A model generated the notes under the pieces. It was not told the DNA's origin and searched no databases. It saw nothing but the letters and a program-made list of their open reading frames with translations. Below, piece after piece: positions 1 through 8,745 of a stretch of 14,908 nucleotides of DNA. The position numbers and the translations under genes were made by a program. Source of the stretch: JAJXZP01 sp035505775 (lineage in GTDB: Bacteria > Spirochaetota > Spirochaetia > Treponematales > Rectinemataceae); contig DATJQN010000201.1 in the NCBI GenBank assembly GCA_035505775.1, positions 1-14,908 of the forward strand, read 5' to 3'. The first letter of the stretch is position 1. Every line of letters begins with the position of its first letter.

Positions 1-434
1 ATATCCCGCATATAGCCCACAAGATGAACACGCTCCTCTCCGTGGGACTGGGCTACATCAAGCTCGGCCAGTCCGCCCTCACCCTTTCGGGGGGCGAGGC
101 CCAGCGGGTCAAGCTGGCCTTCGAGCTGTCCAAACGCAGCACAGGCAAGACCCTCTATTTCATGGACGAGCCGACCACGGGACTCCACTTCGTCGACGTC
201 AAGCAACTGATGGAGGTGATCGGCCGGCTCGTGGACACCGGCAATTCGGTGGTCATGATCGAGCATAACCTCGACGTCATCAAGCTCGCGGACTGGATAA
301 TCGACCTTGGGCCCGAAGGTGGCAACCGCGGCGGAGAGATCATCGCCCAGGGGAGTCCCGAGAGCATCGTGAAGGTGAAGTCCTCCCACACAGCCCGCTA
401 CCTCAAGCCGGCTCTGGCAGGGCGGGGCAGCTGA
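1..434 (+). CDS. uvrA: UvrA, excinuclease ABC subunit A, C-terminal end (partial)
   Basis: UvrA is the DNA-damage sensor of nucleotide excision repair, a cytoplasmic dimeric ATPase that loads UvrB. The reading frame is open from base 3, so the gene enters from the left and about 143 C-terminal residues are visible; the ATG at base 24 is internal. What is seen belongs to the second ABC ATPase domain: the UvrA-type lead-in GLGYIKLGQ, the ABC signature LSGGEAQRVKLA, the Walker B region LYFMDEPTTGLH with its catalytic Glu, and the switch His in VVMIEHNLDVIK. The tail IIDLGPEGGNRGGEIIAQGSP is the usual UvrA ending. A Met precedes the DEP triplet where Leu is more common, which is conservative. The gene ends in TGA, 148 bases before the next start. 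The identification is near certain. Confidence 0.97.
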   Translation, partial: IPHIAHKMNTLLSVGLGYIKLGQSALTLSGGEAQRVKLAFELSKRSTGKTLYFMDEPTTGLHFVDVKQLMEVIGRLVDTGNSVVMIEHNLDVIKLADWIIDLGPEGGNRGGEIIAQGSPESIVKVKSSHTARYLKPALAGRGS

Positions 435-545
435 GCCAAGGCTCCGCCCTGCGCGCCAGAAGTCGTGAGGCCGCGGACGCGCATCGCGGCGTGATCTGAG
501 GTCGTGCGGAAATCGCTGTTCCGCTCCCTGAACTTCGGGCCGCCC

Positions 546-574
546 TTTACTACTGCCGCGACGACGGGTAGTAT
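546..574 (+). promoter_or_regulatory. sigma70-type promoter for the LptD-like gene
   Basis: A -35 hexamer TTTACT (546-551) is followed by exactly 17 bases and a -10 hexamer TAGTAT (569-574); each matches the consensus at 4 of 6 positions. The predicted transcription start, about 7 bases after the -10 box, is near base 581, only about 2 bases before the ATG at 583. No Shine-Dalgarno sequence precedes that ATG, so the transcript would be leaderless. This is a pattern match by eye. Confidence 0.55.
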
Positions 575-582
575 GCTTCAAC

Positions 583-3500
583 ATGCCGCCCTGTCGTGCC
601 GCGCTCATACTGGCCAACTGCCTCATCGTGGCTGCGACGCTCAGTGCGACCGGCGGCGATCTTCCCCCCGGTTCGAGCGCCGGGTCGTCGGACTCGGCGG
701 CAGCTGCGCAGGCGGCGACGCCGACAGCGCCTGAGACCCAGACAGGCCCCAGCGCGGATGCCGGCGGCGGGCAGTCCTCTCCGGACGCATCGTCCGACGA
801 GGACCTCCTGCAGGCGACCCTTCCCCTCGACATTTCCACGGCGACCTTCTACGAGCTGGTGGCCTGGGCGCGCTCGCTCGGCCTGTCAGACTCGGGCTCG
901 GCGAGCGACCTCCGGGCCCGGCTCTACGACCACTACAAGGTGAAGGCTCCCCCCTCGGCCGCGGCCCGGAGCGGCACCGTGATCACCATCGAGCGTGCCG
1001 ATCAGGCCACCTACTTCAAGCTGGACGACGGCTCCGGCGACGTCATCAGCGCCTCCGGCGGCGTCGTGCTGACCATGAAGCAGGACAACGGCGACGTCCA
1101 GCGCATCGAGGCGCAGGAGATCACCTATGACCGTTCGCACAACGCGGTGACCGCGCGGGGCCGGGTCAGGTTCGTCCGCCAGTCGGGAACGACCACGGAG
1201 ACCTTCATCGGCGAGACCCTGAGCGCGAGCCTCGATGACTGGTCGGGCGTCTTCCTCGACGGCAGCGTCAGGAGGGCGGGGCAGGGCAGTTCCGGCGGGG
1301 AGCGCGGGCTCATCATGAGCGCCCGGACCATGATCCGGAGATCCAAGAATGTCATGGTTTTCGACGACGGCACCATCAGCTCCTCGGCGGCGGAGGATCC
1401 GCACTATGCCATTCATGCCGCCAAGGTCTGGATACTCGGCGACAACGAGTGGGCGATAGCCGATGCTGTCTTTTCGGTGGGGAACGTGCCGGTTCTCTGG
1501 CTTCCGTTTTTTTACTATCCCGGTGACGAGATCGTCTTCCATCCCGTCATCGGCTATCGCTCGCGCGAGGGCGAGTTCGTCCAGACCACTACCTATCTCA
1601 TCGGGCGGAAGCCGGCCAAAGCCGATACCACCGGCGTATTCAAGCTCTCGCAGGAGAGTCAGAACGGCCCCATGGTCCTCAAGGGGCTCTTCCTCCGGAA
1701 GGTCGATTCCGCGCAGGGCGGCGCCGCCTCGTCGGACAGCCTCAAAGTCATGGCGGACGCGTACAGCGGACTCGGTGCCTTCGCGGGTCTGAAGGGAAGT
1801 TTCCCGAAGGCGGGCCCGTTCAAGGACATCGGTTTCACCCTGGGGCTGGGAGTCAGCCGTTCGCTGTTCCTGGAGGACAACGGGCTGTACTCGCCCTTCG
1901 ATTCGGCGGCCGGGTACCAGAGTGTCTGGAATCAGTCCCGCTTCCTCGGCCTGAGCCTTCCCCTCAGATACGGTCTTGATACCTCGGCCTCGTACAAGTC
2001 CGGCGTACTGAGCGCCTCGGTGGCATTTCCGCTTTTTTCCGATCCCTATTTCGAGTACGACTTCCTGAACCGGTCGGAGGATATGGACTGGACGCAGCTG
2101 GTCTCCGCGACTCCCGACCTCTCCACGGCGCCGGCGGTGCGCACGAGTCTCAGCCAGAAACTCGATCTCAACGTCTCGGCGCAGCCCAAGAGTGTCGCGC
2201 CCTGGCTCAGCTCGATCGACCTTACCCGTTTCGAGGTATCGATGAGCTGGCTCTCAAAGCAGGCCGACGCCGGATCTGAGAATGCAACCGTCTACAACGT
2301 GGACCCGGAGCGGCAGTTCTTCTACCCCGACGTCGTACGCCCCGTGGACGCATCGCTTACGCTCAAGGGGAACCTGTATCGCTACCCCGGCGGCTCCGGC
2401 AGTCAAGGGCCCGCAAAAACGGCATCTCCCCAGCTGATATCCCCCTGGGGGGAGTCGGGCAACGCGGCAGGGACCGCGCCCGACGCCGCGGCTGCCTCCG
2501 GGACTGTGCCTTCGGCTGCGCCTTCGGCTGTGCCGCCGACCGCGCCCAACGCGACGGCGCCATCAGGGACGCCAGCGGCGACGCCACCGGCGACGCCATC
2601 TGCCGCAGCACCGGAGACAGGGGCCGCCACGGCGTTCAAACAGCCTGCCCGCGCTGGAGACCTCAAGTCCAGCGCTCCCGTCGATCCCTGGTCGGCTTCC
2701 GTGGACTGGACGCTGACCCCCTCGACCTATCTTGAAGAGCGCTTCAAGAGCGCGGAGTGGAGCCGGCCGGAGGATATCGACTTCTCCCCCCTCTACTCGC
2801 TCATCTCGTATCGTGTGAACGCGGCGGTCGACATGAAGGCCGCCTACCGCCAGTCGCTCGCGACAGCGGCGCTGGAGCTCGCCTGGAACGATCAGGACCA
2901 GAGCCGGCCCTATCTCTATGACCAGGGCGACTATGCCAGCGGCGCGGCCGCCTATCGCCTGACCGACTACGAGTACCGGAGCCGCCGGCTGGGTGCCAGC
3001 CTGCGGCTCGGTTCCCAGCCCTTCGCCGACAACTGGCTCTGGGCACCCACAAGCTTCACCTATTCGCTCGACGCGACACTGTACGGGCTGAGCTTTGCCC
3101 AGATGACCGGCACGAACTCCGACATTCCGGTTTACACCGAGAACTATCTGGGCTGGAATGCGGCGAGCATCACGACGAACAGCGCCGCCTTCAACCTCGC
3201 AATCAAGCCCTGGGACTCCACGGAGAGTCTCCTCCTTACGGTGACCATGCCTCCCACCACAGAGTCGTACGGCGCCAAACTGAGCCTCGCCGCGAGCGTC
3301 GCCTCTCTGATCCTGCAGGACAGGGCCTATCGTCCGAGCCCGGGCGCGGATTTCCTGTTCGATCCCCTCACCTCGACACTCAACCTCGGCCGGGCCCCCT
3401 GGCCCCTGCTCAGCGACACCTTCGTCTACGATTTCACGCTGGACCAGCCGCAGTCCAACACGAGCTCCCTGACCTGGGCGGGCCTCAGCGCGGCGCTGAT

Positions 3501-4143
3501 CGCCAGGAACTCACAGCCCTACGAATACATCGCGGGAACGGGGTGGCAGGCCTACGACTCGACCTCGTTCCGCTTCACCGATCTCAACCTCGGGCTCAGC
3601 GAATCCGTCAAAACCGCTGCAGCCGATGCGCCCTCCATCTGGACCTTTACGCTGAACTCGAGTCTGAGCCAGAGCCTGCTCCGGTTCTCCGAATCGACCT
3701 TCACCTTCGGACTCACCGCGGGACTGAAAGTGTCGAGCATGCTCGACCTTTCCTTCTCGATCCAGTCGCAGAACACGGCCTTTTGGCGCTACTATCCCGA
3801 GTTGTTTCCCGCGGTCTCCGACATAGGGGGCGCGGAGCTGTGGCGGCGGAACTTCCTCCAGGATCTCATGGACTCGCTTTCGATCTGGGATACGGCCGCC
3901 CTTCACCGGGGTCTCTTCAAGCTGAAGAGTCTCTCGTTCAAGATGCTCCACGACCTGGAAGACTGGGACCTGAGCATCGAGGCGAGCGTGTCCCCGGTCC
4001 TGAATTCCCAGAGCACGAACTACGTGCTCGATGCATCGGTATCGTTCCTCCTCACCTGGAAGGACCTGTCGGAGATAAAGTCCCAGGTGAAGTACGATTC
4101 CCAGGGCATCAGCACCGGCAGCTCCCAGACCATCTCCTACTGA
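583..4143 (+). CDS. lptD: LptD/OstA-like outer-membrane beta-barrel protein
   Basis: LptD places lipopolysaccharide in the outer leaflet of the outer membrane. In spirochaetes lacking LPS the homologue probably carries another glycolipid. The protein has 1186 residues, long for the family. Residues 1-25 look like a signal peptide. Residues 83-118 resemble a helix-loop-helix SAP-type motif. Residues 130-250 are an OstA/LptA-like beta-jellyroll made of short repeated strands (GTVITIERADQATYF, then DVISASGGVVLTM). Residues 302-346 hold an LptD-like block (VPVLWLPFFYYP, then IGYRSREGEF), and the remainder alternates like a beta-barrel and ends in a terminal Tyr. Residues 620-690 are an Ala/Pro/Thr/Ser-rich insert. 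Both cysteines (C4, C13) lie in the signal region, so the mature chain cannot form the disulfides of E. coli LptD. The ATG at 583 has no Shine-Dalgarno but sits just behind a promoter. The family call is firm; the substrate is unknown. Confidence 0.85.
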   Translation: MPPCRAALILANCLIVAATLSATGGDLPPGSSAGSSDSAAAAQAATPTAPETQTGPSADAGGGQSSPDASSDEDLLQATLPLDISTATFYELVAWARSLGLSDSGSASDLRARLYDHYKVKAPPSAAARSGTVITIERADQATYFKLDDGSGDVISASGGVVLTMKQDNGDVQRIEAQEITYDRSHNAVTARGRVRFVRQSGTTTETFIGETLSASLDDWSGVFLDGSVRRAGQGSSGGERGLIMSARTMIRRSKNVMVFDDGTISSSAAEDPHYAIHAAKVWILGDNEWAIADAVFSVGNVPVLWLPFFYYPGDEIVFHPVIGYRSREGEFVQTTTYLIGRKPAKADTTGVFKLSQESQNGPMVLKGLFLRKVDSAQGGAASSDSLKVMADAYSGLGAFAGLKGSFPKAGPFKDIGFTLGLGVSRSLFLEDNGLYSPFDSAAGYQSVWNQSRFLGLSLPLRYGLDTSASYKSGVLSASVAFPLFSDPYFEYDFLNRSEDMDWTQLVSATPDLSTAPAVRTSLSQKLDLNVSAQPKSVAPWLSSIDLTRFEVSMSWLSKQADAGSENATVYNVDPERQFFYPDVVRPVDASLTLKGNLYRYPGGSGSQGPAKTASPQLISPWGESGNAAGTAPDAAAASGTVPSAAPSAVPPTAPNATAPSGTPAATPPATPSAAAPETGAATAFKQPARAGDLKSSAPVDPWSASVDWTLTPSTYLEERFKSAEWSRPEDIDFSPLYSLISYRVNAAVDMKAAYRQSLATAALELAWNDQDQSRPYLYDQGDYASGAAAYRLTDYEYRSRRLGASLRLGSQPFADNWLWAPTSFTYSLDATLYGLSFAQMTGTNSDIPVYTENYLGWNAASITTNSAAFNLAIKPWDSTESLLLTVTMPPTTESYGAKLSLAASVASLILQDRAYRPSPGADFLFDPLTSTLNLGRAPWPLLSDTFVYDFTLDQPQSNTSSLTWAGLSAALIARNSQPYEYIAGTGWQAYDSTSFRFTDLNLGLSESVKTAAADAPSIWTFTLNSSLSQSLLRFSESTFTFGLTAGLKVSSMLDLSFSIQSQNTAFWRYYPELFPAVSDIGGAELWRRNFLQDLMDSLSIWDTAALHRGLFKLKSLSFKMLHDLEDWDLSIEASVSPVLNSQSTNYVLDASVSFLLTWKDLSEIKSQVKYDSQGISTGSSQTISY
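2455..2650 (+). repeat. In-frame Ala/Pro/Thr-rich low-complexity insert with 12-bp repeats
   Basis: Inside the LptD-like gene, codons about 620-690 encode almost only Ala, Pro, Thr, Ser and Gly. Two direct repeats with a 12-base period are visible: CCTTCGGCTGCG (2509-2520) next to CCTTCGGCTGTG (2521-2532), and CGGCGACGCCA at 2576-2586 and again at 2588-2598. A 12-base unit keeps the reading frame, so slippage would change the length by four residues without breaking the protein. The insert probably lies in a loop of the barrel, but on which side of the membrane cannot be told. Confidence 0.8.
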
Positions 4144-4152
4144 TCGAAGGCG

Positions 4153-4181
4153 TTGCATTTTTCGCGGGCCATGGGTAGAGT
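4153..4181 (+). promoter_or_regulatory. Possible promoter for the phoH cluster
   Basis: TTGCAT (4153-4158), 17 bases, then TAGAGT (4176-4181) lies in the 54-base gap after the LptD-like stop codon. The -35 matches 3 of 6 consensus positions and the -10 matches 4 of 6. The -10 region, GGGTAGAGTAT, resembles GGGTAGTAT at the LptD-like promoter. Predicted initiation near 4188 would leave a leader of only about 10 bases. Read-through from upstream is also possible. Confidence 0.4.
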
Positions 4182-4186
4182 ATCGC

Positions 4187-4200
4187 AAGGAGAACCCTTG
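4187..4200 (+). promoter_or_regulatory. Shine-Dalgarno and TTG start of phoH
   Basis: AAGGAG (4187-4192) stands 5 bases before a TTG (4198-4200) in the phoH frame. No comparable site precedes the in-frame upstream TTG at 4153 or ATG at 4171, so the TTG at 4198 is the preferred start. Confidence 0.75.
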
Positions 4201-5167
4201 GAAGGCACCGCCGGCATCGTACTGGAAAACACGCAAATACTCGCTGATCTGTGCGGCGTCAACGACTACAACCTCCGCATCATGGAGCGCCTGGTCGGCA
4301 GCAAGGTGTTCAGCCGGGGCAACGAGCTCTTCCTCGAGACCGACGATCCGGAGTCCCGCGACCTGTTTCGGGCTCTCGTCGAGCGTCTGATCGAATCGAT
4401 GGACGAGGGGCTGGCCCCCACCCCCGATCTGATCATCGCGCTTCACGGCGACCTGACTCCCGAAGGCAGCGGCGGCCCGCAGGGCGGCCAGGAGTGCACG
4501 GAAGGAAGCAGGGACGGCTTCTTCGAAAGCTGCCTGCAGATACCGGGCGGCTTCGGCAAGGTGTTCCCCCGCAGCAAGACGCAGGCTCTCTATCTCAAAG
4601 GTCTCGCCACCTACGACCTGACCTTCGCTGTCGGCCCCGCGGGTACGGGAAAGACCTACCTGGCCGTGGCATGGGCGCTGCGCGAACTGCTCACCAAGGC
4701 CAAGCGCAAACTCATACTCACGCGGCCGGTCGTCGAGGCGGGCGAAAGCCTCGGCTTCCTGCCTGGTGACCTCATTGCCAAGATCAGCCCCTACCTCCGT
4801 CCCCTCTATGACGCAATGGAGGCCCTGGTGCCCTTCGAGGTCATCAGGCGTCTGGAGGAGAGCAGGGCCATCGAAATCGCCCCGCTGGCATACATGAGGG
4901 GGCGGAGCCTGGCGAACAGCATCGTCATCCTGGACGAGGCGCAGAACACGACGAAGGAGCAGATGAAGATGTTCCTGACCCGCCTCGGAGAGAACAGCCG
5001 GGCGGTGGTGACCGGGGATGTCACCCAGATCGACCTGCCCCGCAAGGGGGAGTCGGGCCTGGTCCATGCGCTCCAGGTGCTCTCGAAGGTGGATGACATC
5101 TTCGTGAGCCGCCTCGACGCGCGGGACGTTGTGCGTTCCGGACTGGTGCGGCGGATCATCGAAGCCT

Positions 5168-5181
<14 letters not shown>
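4198..5181 (+). CDS. phoH: PhoH-like ATPase (PhoH/YbeZ family)
   Basis: PhoH-family proteins are cytoplasmic ATPases related to the N-terminal half of superfamily 1 helicases, implicated in RNA metabolism and functionally tied to YbeY. From the TTG at 4198 the protein has 327 residues, normal for the family. A variable N-terminal region (NDYNLRIMERLVGSKVFSRG) is followed by the ATPase core: Walker A VGPAGTGKTY (about 145-154), the block RPVVEAGESLGFLPGD, Walker B IVILDEAQN (about 242-250) and the motif VTGDVTQIDLP (about 271-281). These are diagnostic of PhoH. It starts 54 bases after the LptD-like gene and overlaps the next gene by 14 bases, so it is probably the first gene of the cluster. 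The start is the only uncertain point. Confidence 0.93.
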
Positions 5182-7404
<2,223 letters not shown>

Positions 7405-7408
<4 letters not shown>

Positions 7409-7875
7409 ACGCCGTCGAACTTTCGGTGGAAGGCATAGACACCCCGGACTGGCTCGATCGGGCGCGGGATTTCGTCCTCGCCGTGCTCGAGCATCTGGGG
7501 AAGGAGAATTGGGAATTGTCCATTCTTCTCTGCGACGACGCCTTCATCCGCGGGCTCAACAGGCAGTACCGTGATCGCGACGAGCCCACCGACGTCCTGT
7601 CCTTCGAGCAGGGCGAGGTCTACCGGAACCCGGAAGGCGAGGAGCGCTATCTGGCCGGGGACATCGTCGTCTCGCTCGACGCGCTGTCGCGCAACGCCCA
7701 GGAATTCGGGCTCCCGCGGGACGAAGAGCTCCGGCGCCTGCTCGTGCACGGCGTCCTGCATCTGGCCGGCATGGACCACGAGGACAATTCGCCGGAGCGT
7801 CCGATGCTCAAGCTTCAGGAAGAGATACTCGCGGCCATCGCCGCCACCCGCGGGCCCAAGGGTGGCATCCTGTGA
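7405..7875 (+). CDS. ybeY: YbeY, endoribonuclease / rRNA maturation factor
   Basis: YbeY is a small zinc-dependent protein needed for 16S rRNA 3' end maturation and ribosome quality control. The protein has 156 residues, typical of the family. The signature HGVLHLAGMDH gives the three metal-binding histidines H115, H119 and H125, and the preceding block DEPTDVLSFEQGE is also characteristic. The ATG is preceded by GGGAG (7392-7396) at 8 bases and overlaps the HD gene stop in an ATGA, indicating translational coupling. Its TGA overlaps the GTG of the next gene (GTGA). The order phoH - HD - ybeY is common in several phyla, which supports all three calls. Confidence 0.96.
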
Positions 7876-8744
7876 GCGGGCTCCTGCGGCGCCTTTTCGG
7901 CGCCAGGCCCGAGACCGGGGAGAGCCGCCCGGGAGAAGCGGATGACGGCGTCACCGCGGACCGCGCCGAGGAACGCGCGGCCGAGCGCCGGCAGATGATC
8001 AAGGGTGTCCAGGAGCTCGCGGAGACCACGGTCAAGGAAGTCATGGTCCCGCGGATCGACACGGTATTTCTGCCGATCGACGTGCAGCGCGAAGAGCTGC
8101 TCGAAAAGGTGGTCTCCTGCGGCCACTCGAGAATCCCCGTGTATCGCGACACGATAGACGAGGTGGTCGGAGTGCTCTATGCGAAGGACCTCCTCCGGTC
8201 GCTCGTGAAGGGTGGCGAGTTCTCGCTCCAGGAACTCGTACGCAAGCCCTTCTTCGTCCCGGAATCCAAGCGCATCGACTCGCTTCTCCGGGAGTTCAAG
8301 CGGAGGCGTGTGCATATCGCCGTGGCCATCGACGAATACGGCGGTGTGTCGGGCATCGTCTGCCTTGAGGACATAATCGAGGAGATCGTGGGGGAGATCC
8401 AGGACGAGTTCGACGAGGAGGACGAGAACATCGTCCGGCTGGCCGATGGGGTCTGGCTCTGCGACGCCCGCGTCAATCTCGAGGATCTGAACGAGGAGCT
8501 CGGACTGAGCCTTCCGACCGAGGAGTTCGATACGCTGGGAGGCTACGTCTTCGATCTGTTCGGCAAGATACCCTCCCGCTACGAGCGCATGCGCGCCGGT
8601 GACCTGGACTTCACCGTGCAGGACATGGACGGACATCGCATAACCAGCGTGAAGATATCCGTACAGGAGCCTCAGAAGGACCGCGCCGAGGAGAGTGCTG
8701 CGGACACGAAAGTCTCCGAGCTCGGCCGTGGTGACAAGGAATAG
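7872..8744 (+). CDS. CorC/TlyC-family protein with paired CBS domains
   Basis: This protein has 290 residues and starts at a GTG that overlaps the ybeY stop codon. The segment VKEVMVPRIDTVFLPID (from about residue 54) is the conserved entry to the CBS pair; SRIPVYRDTIDEVVGVLYAKDL and then VHIAVAIDEYGGVSGIVCLED complete it, followed by EEIVGEIQDEFDEE and a C-terminal CorC_HlyC transporter-associated domain (about 195-275). There is no DUF21 membrane domain and no membrane helix, so this is the short cytosolic CorC/TlyC form. Members are annotated as magnesium/cobalt efflux proteins or as haemolysins; the haemolysin name is historical and should not be taken as a function. CBS pairs usually bind adenine nucleotides. 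Position after ybeY is a common arrangement. Family sure, role unproven. Confidence 0.92.
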   Translation: MSGLLRRLFGARPETGESRPGEADDGVTADRAEERAAERRQMIKGVQELAETTVKEVMVPRIDTVFLPIDVQREELLEKVVSCGHSRIPVYRDTIDEVVGVLYAKDLLRSLVKGGEFSLQELVRKPFFVPESKRIDSLLREFKRRRVHIAVAIDEYGGVSGIVCLEDIIEEIVGEIQDEFDEEDENIVRLADGVWLCDARVNLEDLNEELGLSLPTEEFDTLGGYVFDLFGKIPSRYERMRAGDLDFTVQDMDGHRITSVKISVQEPQKDRAEESAADTKVSELGRGDKE

Positions 8745-8745
8745 C

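Noticed and set aside
470..490. Hairpin GCCGCG/CGCGGC after uvrA as a terminator
   Set aside because: Only 6 pairs with a 9-base loop and no T-run; such pairs are frequent by chance in DNA this rich in G and C.
587..621. Possible lipobox L-A-N-C in the LptD-like signal peptide
   Set aside because: The Cys at residue 13 leaves too short a hydrophobic region before it, Asn at the -1 position is atypical, and an LptD barrel is not expected to be a lipoprotein.
504..734. A 76-codon + strand frame overlapping the start of the LptD-like gene
   Set aside because: It overlaps the signal-peptide region in another frame, has no motif and is not needed to explain the promoter at 546-574.
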